Source of the DNA: Pseudomonas sp. RIT623
GTDB lineage: Bacteria > Pseudomonadota > Gammaproteobacteria > Pseudomonadales > Pseudomonadaceae
NCBI RefSeq assembly: GCF_004519305.1
Contig: NZ_SOZA01000002.1
Coordinates: 1-64,000, forward strand
Reading direction: 5' to 3'
DNA: 64,000 bases
Below, one piece after another: positions 40,327 to 51,390 of this stretch (positions are counted from its first letter, which is position 1; the number at the start of each line of letters is the position of its first letter). The notes beneath the pieces were generated by a model. The model made no database searches. It was not told where the DNA came from and was given only the letters and a program-made list of their open reading frames with translations. A program made the translations under genes and the position numbers.

Positions 40327-40623
40327 TCAGTGCCCGCCGCCGGCGCACACCGGCGAGGCTGGCGCGGCGCCGACTGCCGCCCACTCTTCGGGCGTGTAGG
40401 TGTGAATCGCCAGGGCATGAATCTCGCCCATCAGCTCACCCATGGTGGCGTAGACCTTCTGGTGGCGCTTGACGCTGTTCAGCCCGGCGAACTGCTCGCT
40501 GACCAGCACCGCCTTGTAGTGCGTTTCCTGGCCACGGCTGTGCATATGGCTTTCGTTGTGCACTTCAAGGTGCTGGTCGCCCAAGGGCGCCAGCTGCTGT
40601 TCGATGCGTTGCTGCATGCTCAT
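40327..40623 (-). CDS. bolA: BolA-family protein
   Basis: The 98-residue protein has the BolA fold: [28 protein letters not shown] with the H-bearing surface, then [34 protein letters not shown], the conserved RHRxVY-like loop. It ends with a Cys-rich GGGH tail. BolA proteins pair with monothiol glutaredoxins in iron-sulfur handling and affect cell shape in stress. It lies 10 bases after the DUF2059 gene on the same strand. Several paralogues exist in pseudomonads, so the symbol is in the broad sense. Confidence 0.88.
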   Translation of the reverse strand: MSMQQRIEQQLAPLGDQHLEVHNESHMHSRGQETHYKAVLVSEQFAGLNSVKRHQKVYATMGELMGEIHALAIHTYTPEEWAAVGAAPASPVCAGGGH

Positions 40624-40633
40624 CGCGTCAGGC

Positions 40634-41158
40634 TCACTTCTTCGCCGGGGCGGCGGCCTTGCCGGCGCTCGGGTCGAGTTCCTTGGTCATGTCCTCGAGC
40701 AGCTTGTTGACCACCGGCACCGCCGGTTCCAGGCTCTGCTGGGTCAGTTGGGCCGACTGCTGGGTGACCTTGGGCATTTCGCGCAGGACTTTCTTGCCCA
40801 GCGGCGACTCGTAGAACTTGACCAGGTCGTTCAGCTCGGCCTCGGTGAAGGTCGCGGTGTACAGGTTGACCATCTGCGGCTTGAGTTTCTTCCAGCCGAT
40901 GGCGTTGTCCAGGGCTGCGTTAGCCTTGGCCTGGTAGCTGTCGAGCACGGTTTTCTTGGAGGCCGGGGCCTTGGTCTGCTCGAAACGCTGGGCGAACATC
41001 TGCTGGACCTGCATGTACACCGGGGTGCCCAGCTTGTCGGCATTGGCCAGGGTCAGGAATTTCTCGGCGGCAGCATTGTGGGCTGGAGTGGCTGCGAGTA
41101 CCTGGCCGCTGGCGCAAACCAGGGCAACGGCGGCACAGAGGGCACGGAGACGGGTCAT
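40634..41158 (-). CDS. Secreted DUF2059-domain protein
   Basis: The 174-residue protein has a signal peptide (TRLRALCAAVALVCASGQVLA, with cleavage after ALA at about residue 23) and a DUF2059 domain covering the rest; LYTATFTEAELNDLVKFYESPLGKKVL is its characteristic stretch. It ends in an Ala/Lys-rich tail. Predicted periplasmic, function unknown. It shares a short transcript with bolA and is divergent from fumC. Confidence 0.87.
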   Translation of the reverse strand: MTRLRALCAAVALVCASGQVLAATPAHNAAAEKFLTLANADKLGTPVYMQVQQMFAQRFEQTKAPASKKTVLDSYQAKANAALDNAIGWKKLKPQMVNLYTATFTEAELNDLVKFYESPLGKKVLREMPKVTQQSAQLTQQSLEPAVPVVNKLLEDMTKELDPSAGKAAAPAKK

Positions 41159-41312
41159 TGCATTTCCTTCAAGAGAGGGAGGCGGATACCTCAGGGTAGA
41201 GCATTCTGCGCCGTGATGGCGAAGTGCTCAAGTGGCACGACGAGCGATGGAACCGCTGTGTCGAATCAGGGCCTAAACTGCGGTTTCGAACTACCAAAGG
41301 AGTGAGCGCAGC

Positions 41313-42707
<1,395 letters not shown>

Positions 42708-42714
42708 CTCATCA

Positions 42715-42757
42715 CCTGTAGCAGCGGCCTTTCGCGACTCAAGGCCGCTCCTACAGG
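42715..42757. repeat. REP-type hairpin after fumC
   Basis: CCTGTAGCAGCGGCCTT and AAGGCCGCTCCTACAGG form a near-perfect stem around TCGCGACTC, making a compact REP relative. It lies between the convergent ends of fumC and the EamA transporter and may terminate both. Confidence 0.8.
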
Positions 42758-42769
42758 TATCGCGTCGGG

Positions 42770-43723
42770 TTATTGGGCCTGCGCCCTCTTCGCCCTCCAT
42801 CCCGCGATCAGCGACGGCCCCAGCGCCACCAGCGCCGAGCCCAGCACCACCGTCACCGCTCCGACATACCCCAGGGCGTTGATCTGTTCGGCGTGAACAT
42901 AAGCCGGCCACAACCAGGCGCCCAGCGCCACCGCAACGAACGTCACCAACGGCGTCAGCGCCAGGGTCGCGCTGACCCGCGAGGCCTCCCAATGCGCCAA
43001 GGCCTCGGCGAACGCGCCATAGGCCACCAGCGTGTTCAGGCAGCAGGCCAGCAGCAGCCAGCCCTGCAACGGGCTGAGCTGCAGCGCCTCCAGCGGATGC
43101 ACCCAGGGCGTGAGCAGCAGCGCGCAGCACAGGTAGATCACCATCATCACCTGCTGCGAATTCCACACCGTCAGCAGCTGCTTCTGACTCAGGGCATAGA
43201 ACACCCAGATGCTGGTCGCCAGGAGGATGGTCAGCACCCCGGTGGTGTAGGTACCCAGCGAGCCGAGCAATTCCTCCAGGCGCTGGTTGAAGAACAATGC
43301 AAACCCAGCCAGCAGCACCAACAGGCCCAAGCCCTGCCCCAGGCTGAAACGCTCCTTGAATACCAGCACGCTGGCCACCAGCAGCAACACCGGGCCCAGT
43401 TGCACCACCAGTTGCGCGGTACCGGGGCTGAGCAGCTTGAGGCCGACCAGGTACAGCACGTAGTTGCCCACTAGCCCAGCTACCGCGATGGCCACCAAGC
43501 CCCTGCCCTTGGCGCCCAAGCGGCGCAGCGACGGCAAGCGGCGGTGGGCGGCCAGCCAGGCGAACAGCAGGCCGCCCGAGACGGACAGGCGGTACCAGGT
43601 GACCGTCACCGGGTCCATCACCTGCAACACCTGCTTGAGCTTGATCGGCAGGATGCCCCAGAGCAACGCGGTCAACAGCGCCAACAGCAGGCCATGGACC
43701 CAGCGTCCGGAAGAAATGTGCAT
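42770..43723 (-). CDS. EamA/DMT-family transporter
   Basis: The 317-residue protein has ten predicted membrane segments in two EamA repeats (LLLALLTALLWGILPIKLKQVL in the first, and GVLTILLATSIWVFYALSQKQLL in the second). It belongs to the drug/metabolite transporter superfamily; members carry metabolites or amino acids in or out, and the substrate here is unknown. It is convergent with fumC and precedes nothing on its strand with short spacing. Confidence 0.87.
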   Translation of the reverse strand: MHISSGRWVHGLLLALLTALLWGILPIKLKQVLQVMDPVTVTWYRLSVSGGLLFAWLAAHRRLPSLRRLGAKGRGLVAIAVAGLVGNYVLYLVGLKLLSPGTAQLVVQLGPVLLLVASVLVFKERFSLGQGLGLLVLLAGFALFFNQRLEELLGSLGTYTTGVLTILLATSIWVFYALSQKQLLTVWNSQQVMMVIYLCCALLLTPWVHPLEALQLSPLQGWLLLACCLNTLVAYGAFAEALAHWEASRVSATLALTPLVTFVAVALGAWLWPAYVHAEQINALGYVGAVTVVLGSALVALGPSLIAGWRAKRAQAQ

Positions 43724-43892
43724 GCTGTCCTCGAGTCGGGCCTTGGTGGGGAGCGTGCAGTCTAAAGGTTGGCCGGGGAGGATGTGACGGGAAAAGATTT
43801 CATCAAGTCATTCCCTGTGCGCATGCTGTACCGCCCGGTTCGCCAGCAGGTGACGCGCATGGGGTTTGCAAGTCAGGCTGGTCACGGGGTTG

Positions 43893-45383
43893 TTATTTCT
43901 TGTGCTTGGCCAACGCCGCCTCCAGTGCCTGGTTGATGGTGCGCAGCACCTTCACCCGCGCCCAACGCTTGTCGTTGGCTTCTACCAGGGTCCAGGGCGC
44001 AATCTCGGTGCTGGTGCGGTCGACCATGTCGCCCACCGCCTCGGCATAGACATCCCACTTGTCGCGGTTGCGCCAGTCTTCCTCGGTGATCTTGTAGCGC
44101 TTGAACGGAATCTGCTCGCGCTCCTCGAAGCGCTCCAGCTGGGTCTGCTGGTCGATGGCCAGCCAGAACTTGACCACCACCACCCCGGCGTTGCTCAACT
44201 GTTCCTCGAAGTCGTTGATCTCGCCGTAGGCACGCATCCAGTCGGCCGGGCTGCAAAAGCCCTCGACCCGCTCCACCAGCACCCGGCCATACCAGGAGCG
44301 GTCGAAGATGGTGAACTTGCCGCGGGCCGGGATATGCCGCCAGAACCGCCACAGGTACGGCTGGGCGCGTTCTTCCTCGGTGGGCGCGGCAATCGGCACG
44401 ATGCGGTACTGGCGTGGGTCCAGCGCCGCCGCCACGCGGCGGATCGCCCCGCCCTTGCCCGCCGCGTCATTGCCCTCGAACACCGCCACCAGGGCGTGGC
44501 GGCGCATGCGCTTGTCGCGCAGCAAGCCGGCGAGCCGGGCCTGTTCGGTGACCAACTGCTCGGCGTAATCCTTCTTGTCCAGGCTCAGGGTCATGTCCAG
44601 GGCACCGAGCAGGCTTTTCTGGTCGATGCTGCGCCCCAGCGGCGCGACATTGCCCTGGTGCTTGGGCGGGGTATTGGCCAAGGCCGCCTGCAAGCTCTCC
44701 AGCAGGATCCGCCCAACCGCCAGGCTGCGGTAATACGGGTCGACGCCCTCGACCACATGCCAGGGCGCATAGTCGCGGCTGGTGCGGCGCAGCACGCGCT
44801 CGCCGAAACGCACGAAGCGGTCGTAGGTTTGCGACTGCTGCCAGTCCAGCGGGCTGATGCGCCAGTTGTGCAGCGGATCGTCGCGCAGCGCCTTGAGCCG
44901 GGCCTTCATCTGTTTCTTGGACAGGTGGAACCAGAACTTGATGATCAACGCGCCTTCCTCGCAGAGCATCTGCTCCAGGCGCTCGGCCCCGGCGATGGCC
45001 TGGTCGAGCACGGCATCCTTGAACTGGCCATGCACCCGGCCTTCGAGCATCTGGCTGTACCAGTTGCCGAAGAACACCCCCATCCGCCCTTTCGGCGGTA
45101 GTGCCCGCCAGTAGCGCCAGGCCGGCGGGCGGGCCAGTTCTTCGTCGGTCTGCTGGTCGAAGGTGCGCACCTCGATCAGCCGCGGGTCCATCCATTCGTT
45201 GAGCAGCTTGACCGTTTCGCCCTTGCCCGCGCCCTCGATGCCGTTGATCAGCACTATCACCGGGAACCGCGCCTGCTGCTTGAGTTCGTACTGGGCCTCG
45301 AGCAGCGCCTCGCGCAGGGCGGGAACCTCGGCCTCGTAGGTGTCCTTGTCGATGCTGTGACCGATTTCGGCGGATTCGAACAT
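43893..45383 (-). CDS. pap: Polyphosphate:AMP phosphotransferase (two-domain PPK2)
   Basis: Pap makes ADP from AMP using polyphosphate. From ATG 45383 the protein has 496 residues and two tandem PPK2 domains. The first has the Walker A INGIEGAGKGETVKLLNEW, the second GNDAAGKGGAIRRVAAALD, with FDRSWYGRVLVERVEGF in the active C-terminal domain; two-domain enzymes of this type are AMP-specific. The frame is open to 45545 but the upstream codons contain a REP half and are not conserved. Probably cytoplasmic. Confidence 0.93.
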   Translation of the reverse strand: MFESAEIGHSIDKDTYEAEVPALREALLEAQYELKQQARFPVIVLINGIEGAGKGETVKLLNEWMDPRLIEVRTFDQQTDEELARPPAWRYWRALPPKGRMGVFFGNWYSQMLEGRVHGQFKDAVLDQAIAGAERLEQMLCEEGALIIKFWFHLSKKQMKARLKALRDDPLHNWRISPLDWQQSQTYDRFVRFGERVLRRTSRDYAPWHVVEGVDPYYRSLAVGRILLESLQAALANTPPKHQGNVAPLGRSIDQKSLLGALDMTLSLDKKDYAEQLVTEQARLAGLLRDKRMRRHALVAVFEGNDAAGKGGAIRRVAAALDPRQYRIVPIAAPTEEERAQPYLWRFWRHIPARGKFTIFDRSWYGRVLVERVEGFCSPADWMRAYGEINDFEEQLSNAGVVVVKFWLAIDQQTQLERFEEREQIPFKRYKITEEDWRNRDKWDVYAEAVGDMVDRTSTEIAPWTLVEANDKRWARVKVLRTINQALEAALAKHKK

Positions 45384-45440
45384 GGATGGCTCCTTCAATG
45401 GATAAGCAAGACTAGCGGAATTGTGCTTCGCCTGTACCGG

Positions 45441-45469
45441 CCTATTCGCCGGCGAGCCGGCTCCTACGG
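45441..45469. repeat. Single REP half-unit
   Basis: CCTATTCGCCGGCGAGCCGG followed by CTCCTACGG is one unpaired REP unit in the gap between the divergent pap and mnmC genes. Confidence 0.65.
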
Positions 45470-45547
45470 TGATCGCGCCGCAGGTACGAACTGCGTAAAT
45501 TCCACGGATGACATAAAATCCGCCCATTCGCTGCAACCGAGCCAACC

Positions 45548-47512
45548 ATGTCCACCCTCCTTCAGCATGCCCAGATCGACTGGGACGACCAGGGCCGCCC
45601 TCATTCCCGGCAATACGACGATGTCTATTTCGCCATCAACGAGGGCATCGACGAGACCCTGCACGTGTTCATCGAGCAGAATCACCTGCGCCAGCGCTTC
45701 GCAGAAATGACAGCGCACGGCTGCCTGGTGATTGGCGAGACGGGCTTTGGCACCGGCATGAACTTCTTTTGCGCCTGGCAACTGTTCGCCGAGCTGGCCC
45801 CCGCCGAGGCACGCCTGCATTTCGTCAGCGTCGAGAAGTACCCGCTGAGCCGCGACGATCTGGCCCGGGCCATGCAACTGTGGCCGCAGCTGGCGGCCTT
45901 CACCCAGCCGCTACTGGCGCAGTACGTGGCGATTCACCCAGGTTTCCAGCAGTTCAGCCTCGACGGCGGCCGGGTCACCCTCACCTTGATGATCGGCGAT
46001 GCGCTGGAGCAACTGCCGCAACTGGACGCGCACATCGACGCCTGGTTCCTCGACGGCTTCGCCCCGGCGAAAAACCCCGACATGTGGACACCGGAGCTGT
46101 TTGCCCAACTGGCGCGCCTGTCTCATCCCGGCACCACGCTTGGCACCTTCACCACCACCGGCTGGGTGCGTCGCGGCTTGATCGACGCCGGTTTCAGCAT
46201 GAAGAAGGTGCCGGGTATCGGCAAGAAGTGGGAGGTGATGCACGGTGTCTACAGCGGCACGCCAGCAAGCCCCGTGGCGCCCTGGTACGCACGCCCGACG
46301 CCCTTGCCGGGGCCGCGCGAGGCACTGGTGATCGGCGCGGGCCTGGCCGGCAGCGCCACGGCCCGCAGCCTGGCCAGCCGTGGCTGGCAGGTCAGCGTGC
46401 TGGAGCGTCACGCCGGCCCTGCCCGGGAAGCCTCAGGCAACCCCCAGGGCGTGCTGTACCTCAAGCTGTCGGCCCACGGTACCGCCCTGTCGCAGATGAT
46501 CCTCGCCGGCTTCGGCTACACCCGCCGCTGGCTCGAACGCCTGCAGCGCGGCCAGGACTGGGATGCCTGCGGCGTGCTGCAATTGGCGTTCGATGAAGCA
46601 GAAAGCCAACGCCAGGCCAAGCTTGCCGCCGCCTTCGACCGCAGCCTGCTGCAACCGCTAGAGCGTGAGCAGGCCCAGGCCTTGGCCGGGGTGGCGCTGG
46701 CCAGCGGCGGCCTGTTCTACCCCGAAGGGGGCTGGGTGCATCCGCCGGCCCTGTGCCAGGCCCAGCTGGCGCACCCGCGTATTCGCCTGCTCAGCCATGC
46801 CAACGTCATCGAACTGCGCAAGGCCGACGGCCTGTGGCAGGCCTGGGACGGCGAGCGCCTGCTGGCCAGCGCGGCGCTGGTGGTGCTGGCCGGGGCAGCC
46901 GACGTTCGCCATTTCCCGGCTTGCGCCGGGTTGCCGCTCAAGCGTATCCGCGGGCAGATCACCCGCCTGCCCGCCACCCTGGCCAGCCAGGCGCTGAACA
47001 CGGTGGTGTGCGCCGAAGGCTATGTGGCGCCCCCGCGCGGCGCTGAACACACCCTGGGCGCCAGCTTCGACTTCCATAACCAGGACACCACGCCCAGCGT
47101 CGCCGAGCACCAGGGCAACCTGGCACTGCTGGAGGAAATCTCCAGCGACCTGGCGCAACGCCTGGGCGCCGCCGAACTCGACCCGGCGCTGCTCGAAGGC
47201 CGCGCGGCGTTTCGTTGCACCAGCCCGGACTACCTGCCCATCGTCGGGCCGCTGGCAGACCCCGAACGGTTCGCCGAGCATTATGCCGTGCTGGGCAAGG
47301 ACGCGAGGCAGGTGCCCGCCGTGGCGTGTCCATGGCTGGAAGGGTTGTATGTGAACAGCGGGCATGGCTCGCGAGGGCTGATTACCGCGCCGCTGTGCGG
47401 CGAGCTGATTGCCGCGTGGGCCAGTGGCGAACCGCTGCCGGTGCCCAGGGCGGTGGCCGAGGCATGCCACCCCAACCGCTTTGCCTTGCGCCGGTTGATT
47501 CGCGGGCAGTAA
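45548..47512 (+). CDS. mnmC: Bifunctional tRNA mnm5s2U methyltransferase/oxidoreductase MnmC
   Basis: MnmC finishes the mnm5s2U modification at tRNA position 34. The 654-residue protein has an N-terminal methyltransferase domain (MnmD, SAM motif GETGFGTGMNFFCAW from residue 63, and DAWFLDGFAPAKNPDMW) and a C-terminal FAD-dependent oxidase domain with VIGAGLAGSATARSLASRGW at 261-280, which removes the carboxymethyl group. Length is standard. It is divergent from pap and followed by a hairpin at 47523-47561. Confidence 0.96.
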   Translation: MSTLLQHAQIDWDDQGRPHSRQYDDVYFAINEGIDETLHVFIEQNHLRQRFAEMTAHGCLVIGETGFGTGMNFFCAWQLFAELAPAEARLHFVSVEKYPLSRDDLARAMQLWPQLAAFTQPLLAQYVAIHPGFQQFSLDGGRVTLTLMIGDALEQLPQLDAHIDAWFLDGFAPAKNPDMWTPELFAQLARLSHPGTTLGTFTTTGWVRRGLIDAGFSMKKVPGIGKKWEVMHGVYSGTPASPVAPWYARPTPLPGPREALVIGAGLAGSATARSLASRGWQVSVLERHAGPAREASGNPQGVLYLKLSAHGTALSQMILAGFGYTRRWLERLQRGQDWDACGVLQLAFDEAESQRQAKLAAAFDRSLLQPLEREQAQALAGVALASGGLFYPEGGWVHPPALCQAQLAHPRIRLLSHANVIELRKADGLWQAWDGERLLASAALVVLAGAADVRHFPACAGLPLKRIRGQITRLPATLASQALNTVVCAEGYVAPPRGAEHTLGASFDFHNQDTTPSVAEHQGNLALLEEISSDLAQRLGAAELDPALLEGRAAFRCTSPDYLPIVGPLADPERFAEHYAVLGKDARQVPAVACPWLEGLYVNSGHGSRGLITAPLCGELIAAWASGEPLPVPRAVAEACHPNRFALRRLIRGQ

Positions 47513-47522
47513 GCGGTAGCAA

Positions 47523-47561
47523 CCATCGCGGGACGAGCCCGCTGCCAAGCCCCCGCGATGG
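47523..47561 (+). terminator. Hairpin after mnmC
   Basis: CCATCGCGGG (47523-47532) pairs perfectly with CCCGCGATGG (47552-47561) around a 19-base loop that contains GAGCCCGCTGCC, a REP-like sequence. No U-tract follows. It lies 11 bases beyond the mnmC stop. Confidence 0.6.
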
Positions 47562-47675
47562 CCGCTCACCCTATATAACTGATTGATCTAAAACTCTTGC
47601 AAACCACTCAGGTCCCTACCTAAGTGGCCCATTTTTGGGTGCACACCTCCCCAACGGCAAAACCGGTAAGGACTT

Positions 47676-49463
47676 ATGTGCGGATTAGCAGGAGAGTTAC
47701 GTTTCACCCCCATCGACCAAGCCCCCCGCCCGGCGGACCTCGCCGCGGTGGAGCGCATCACCCACCACCTGGCGCCCCGCGGCCCCGACGCCTGGGGCTT
47801 CCATAGCCAGGGCCCGATCGCCCTCGGCCACCGCCGGCTGAAGATCATGGACCTGTCCGACGGCTCGGCGCAGCCGATGGTCGACAGCACCCTGGGCCTG
47901 TCGCTGGCCTTCAACGGCGCCATCTACAACTTCCCCGAGCTGCGCGAAGAGCTGCAAGCCCTGGGCTACAGCTTCTGGTCCGACGGTGACACCGAGGTGC
48001 TGCTCAAGGGCTACCATGCCTGGGGCGCGGCGCTGCTGCCCAAGCTCAACGGCATGTTCGCCCTGGCCATCTGGGAGCGCGATGCCCAGCGCCTGTTCCT
48101 GGCCCGCGACCGGCTCGGCGTCAAGCCACTGTACCTGTCGCGCAACGGCGAACGCCTGCGCTTCGCCTCGACCCTGCCGGCGTTGCTCAAAGGCGGCGAC
48201 ATCGACCCGATGATCGACCCAGTGGCGCTCAACCACTACCTCAACTTCCATGCCGTGGTGCCCGCGCCGCGCACCCTGCTGGCCAACGTGCAGAAACTCG
48301 AGCCCGGCAGCTGGATGCGCATCGACTGCCACGGCGAAGTCGAACGCCAAACCTGGTGGCAACTGCACTACGGCGCCAACCCCGACGAGCGCGAGCTCGA
48401 CCTGGAAGGCTGGACCAGCCGCGTGCTCGACGCCACCCGCGACGCCGTGGCGATTCGTCAGCGCGCGGCGGTGGACGTTGGCGTGCTGCTGTCCGGCGGC
48501 GTCGACTCGAGCCTGCTGGTCGGCTTGCTGCGCGAGGCCGGGGTGGACGACCTGTCGACTTTCTCCATCGGCTTCGAGGATGCCGGCGGCGAGCGCGGCG
48601 ACGAATTCCAGTACTCCGACCTGATCGCCCGGCACTATGGCACCCGTCACCATCAGTTGCGCATTGCCGAACACGAGATCATCGAGCAGTTGCCCGCCGC
48701 CTTCCGCGCCATGAGCGAGCCGATGGTCAGCCACGACTGCATCGCCTTCTACCTGCTGTCGCGGGAAGTGGCCAAGCACTGCAAGGGCGTGCAGAGTGGC
48801 CAGGGCGCCGACGAGCTGTTCGCCGGCTACCACTGGTACCCCCAGGTTGACGGCGCCGAGGATGCCTTCGCGGCCTACCGCGACGCCTTCTTCGACCGTA
48901 GCCACGCCGAGTACCGCGACACCGTGCAGGCCCCCTGGCTGCTGGAGACCGACGTGGCCGGCGACTTCGTCCGCGAGCACTTCGCCCGCCCCGGCGCGCC
49001 GGACGCGGTGGACAAGGCCCTGCGCCTGGACAGCACGGTGATGCTGGTGGACGACCCGGTCAAACGGGTGGACAACATGACCATGGCCTGGGGCCTGGAG
49101 GCGCGCACGCCATTCCTGGACTACCGCCTGGTGGAGCTGTCGGCGCGCATCCCGGCGCGCTTCAAGTTGCCCGACGGCGGCAAGCAGGTGCTCAAGCAGG
49201 CCGCGCGGCGGGTCATCCCCCACGAGGTGATCGACCGCAAGAAAGGCTACTTCCCGGTGCCCGGCCTCAAGCACTTGCAAGGCGCCACCCTGGAGTGGGT
49301 ACGCGAGCTGCTGACCGACCCGAGCCAGGACCGTGGCCTGTTCAAGCCGGCGATGCTCGACCGCCTGCTGAGCAATCCCCATGGCCAGCTCACCCCATTG
49401 CGCGGCTCCAAGCTATGGCAACTGGCGGCCCTGAACCTGTGGTTCAGCGAACAAGGAATCTGA
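47676..49463 (+). CDS. asnO: N-acetylglutaminylglutamine amidotransferase AsnO
   Basis: AsnO forms the terminal amide of the osmolyte N-acetylglutaminylglutamine amide (NAGGN). The 595-residue protein is asparagine-synthetase-like: Cys2 nucleophile (MCGLAGE), NGAIYNFPELRE, DGDTE, then the ATP pyrophosphatase motif SGGVDSSLL at about residues 272-280 and GQGADELFAGYHWYP. It begins a three-gene plus-strand cluster, with ngg starting four bases after its stop. A roughly 110-base upstream region contains AT-rich sequence (TATATAACTG) compatible with an osmotically controlled promoter; this is inference. Confidence 0.95.
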   Translation: MCGLAGELRFTPIDQAPRPADLAAVERITHHLAPRGPDAWGFHSQGPIALGHRRLKIMDLSDGSAQPMVDSTLGLSLAFNGAIYNFPELREELQALGYSFWSDGDTEVLLKGYHAWGAALLPKLNGMFALAIWERDAQRLFLARDRLGVKPLYLSRNGERLRFASTLPALLKGGDIDPMIDPVALNHYLNFHAVVPAPRTLLANVQKLEPGSWMRIDCHGEVERQTWWQLHYGANPDERELDLEGWTSRVLDATRDAVAIRQRAAVDVGVLLSGGVDSSLLVGLLREAGVDDLSTFSIGFEDAGGERGDEFQYSDLIARHYGTRHHQLRIAEHEIIEQLPAAFRAMSEPMVSHDCIAFYLLSREVAKHCKGVQSGQGADELFAGYHWYPQVDGAEDAFAAYRDAFFDRSHAEYRDTVQAPWLLETDVAGDFVREHFARPGAPDAVDKALRLDSTVMLVDDPVKRVDNMTMAWGLEARTPFLDYRLVELSARIPARFKLPDGGKQVLKQAARRVIPHEVIDRKKGYFPVPGLKHLQGATLEWVRELLTDPSQDRGLFKPAMLDRLLSNPHGQLTPLRGSKLWQLAALNLWFSEQGI

Positions 49464-49466
49464 CCG

Positions 49467-51212
49467 ATGAAAGCTCACGAGATCGCTTACGGTCAGCGCC
49501 TGCTGCGCGGCCAGGCGCCGTCCTACGAGCGCCTGCAGGCGCGCCTGGCCGGCGACGGCAGCGAACCCCACGACCGACCACGGGCGGTGCATTGCGGCTG
49601 GGGCCGATTGCTGATCGGGCATACCTATGCCGACCCGCTGACCCTGGCCGAAGACCTGCTCGAGGAGCGTGGCGGCGAGCGCGACATCGCCCTGTACGTC
49701 GCCGCGCCTCAGCAGGTACTGGCCCAGGCACCGCAGCAGTTGTTCCTCGACCCGTCGGACACCTTGCGCCTGTGGTTCACCGACTACCGCCCGGCGCAAC
49801 GGGTGTTTCGCGGTTTTCGCATCCGCCGGGCGCAGAGCGCGGCGGACTGGCAAGCCATCAACACCCTGTACCTGGCCCGCGGCATGCTGCCGGTCGATGT
49901 CGAGCGCCTCACCCCGCGCCATCAGGGCGGCCCGGTGTACTGGCTGGCCGAAGACGAGGACAGCAACGCAGTGATCGGCAGCGTCATGGGCCTGGACCAC
50001 AGCAAGGCCTTCGACGACCCCGAGCACGGCTGCAGCCTGTGGTGCCTGGCGGTGGACCCGCACTGCACCCGCCCGGGGGTCGGCGAGGTGCTGGTGCGCC
50101 ACCTGATCGAGCACTTCATGAGCCGTGGCCTGGCCTGCCTGGACCTGTCTGTCCTGCACGACAACCGCCAGGCCAAGCGCCTGTACAAGAAGCTGGGCTT
50201 TCGCAACCTGCCGACCTTCGCGGTCAAGCGCAAGAACGGCATCAACCAGCCACTGTTCCTCGGCCCCGGCCCGGAGGCGACTCTCAACCCCTACGCGCGA
50301 ATCATCGTCGACGAGGCGCTGCGCCGGGGCATCGAGGTGCAGGTGGACGATGCTGGCGCAGGCTTGTTCACCCTCAGCCTGGGTGGCAGGCGGGTACGGT
50401 GCCGCGAGTCGCTGAGCGACCTGACCAGCGCCGTGACCATGACCCTGTGCCAGGACAAGCGCCTGACCCGGCAAGCCTTGCACCAGGCCGGGCTGCAAGT
50501 GCCGGCGCAGCAGTTGGCGGGCAACGCCGACGACAACCTGGCGTTTCTCGACGAACACGGCGCGCTGGTGGTCAAGCCCGTGGATGGCGAGCAAGGCCAG
50601 GGCGTGGCCGTAAACCTCACCTGCCACGAGGACGTCACCCACGCCGTGGAACAGGCCCGGCGTTTCGACAGCCGCGTGCTGCTGGAGAGTTTCCATGCCG
50701 GCAGCGATCTGCGCATCGTGGTGATCGGCTACGAAGTGGTGGCGGCGGCGATCCGTCATCCGGCGCAGGTGATTGGCGACGGCAGCCATAGCATTCGCGC
50801 GTTGATCCAGGCGCAAAGCCGCCGTCGCCAGGCGGCCACCGGCGGCGAGAGCCGCATACCGCTCGATGAGGAAACGGCACGCACGCTCAAGGCCGCCGGC
50901 CTGGGCTACGACGACATCCTCCCGGCCGGGCAGCGGCTGGCTGTGCGCCGCACCGCCAACCTGCATACCGGCGGCACCCTGGAGGACGTCACCGCGCGCC
51001 TGCACCCGGTGCTGGCCGATGCCGCCGTGCGCGCCGCCCGCGCCCTGGAAATTCCCATGGTGGGCCTGGACTTCATGGTCCGCGATGCCGAGCACCCGGA
51101 CTACGTGATCATCGAGGCCAACGAACGGGCCGGGCTGGCCAACCATGAACCGCAGCCCACCGCCGAGCGGTTTGTCGACTTGCTGTTTCCGCATAGCCGC
51201 CCCTTGGCCTGA
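49467..51212 (+). CDS. ngg: N-acetylglutaminylglutamine synthetase Ngg
   Basis: The 581-residue protein fuses a GNAT acetyltransferase domain (about 105-285: RGFRIRRAQSAADWQAI, CLAVDPHCTRPGVGEVLVRHLIEH, VLHDNRQAKRLYKKLGF) to an ATP-grasp ligase domain (about 290-575: GALVVKPVDGEQGQGVAVNL, HAGSDLRIVVIGYEVVAAAI, IIEANERAGLANHE). It makes N-acetylglutaminylglutamine from glutamine. Translation is likely coupled to asnO. A REP pair separates it from the peptidase gene. Confidence 0.95.
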   Translation: MKAHEIAYGQRLLRGQAPSYERLQARLAGDGSEPHDRPRAVHCGWGRLLIGHTYADPLTLAEDLLEERGGERDIALYVAAPQQVLAQAPQQLFLDPSDTLRLWFTDYRPAQRVFRGFRIRRAQSAADWQAINTLYLARGMLPVDVERLTPRHQGGPVYWLAEDEDSNAVIGSVMGLDHSKAFDDPEHGCSLWCLAVDPHCTRPGVGEVLVRHLIEHFMSRGLACLDLSVLHDNRQAKRLYKKLGFRNLPTFAVKRKNGINQPLFLGPGPEATLNPYARIIVDEALRRGIEVQVDDAGAGLFTLSLGGRRVRCRESLSDLTSAVTMTLCQDKRLTRQALHQAGLQVPAQQLAGNADDNLAFLDEHGALVVKPVDGEQGQGVAVNLTCHEDVTHAVEQARRFDSRVLLESFHAGSDLRIVVIGYEVVAAAIRHPAQVIGDGSHSIRALIQAQSRRRQAATGGESRIPLDEETARTLKAAGLGYDDILPAGQRLAVRRTANLHTGGTLEDVTARLHPVLADAAVRAARALEIPMVGLDFMVRDAEHPDYVIIEANERAGLANHEPQPTAERFVDLLFPHSRPLA

Positions 51213-51229
51213 CAGCCCTTCGGTTTTGG

Positions 51230-51344
51230 GTAGGAGCGGCCTTGTGTCGCGAAAGGGGTGCGCAGCGCCCCCCGGTTTCAGCTTCGCCACAGCCATTGCC
51301 GGGCCCGCTTTGCGGGCCTTTCGCGACACAAGGCCGCTGCTACA
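51230..51344. repeat. REP pair (inverted), TAGGAGCGG ends outward
   Basis: REP units at 51230-51256 and 51317-51344 are inverted with their CGAAAGG ends facing. The right unit has CTGCTACA instead of CTCCTACA. It lies inside the NAGGN cluster between ngg and the M42 peptidase. Confidence 0.85.
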
Positions 51345-51390
51345 AAAACCTGCCGCAATTTGACAATTCAACTCGACCGGAGACCTGGAC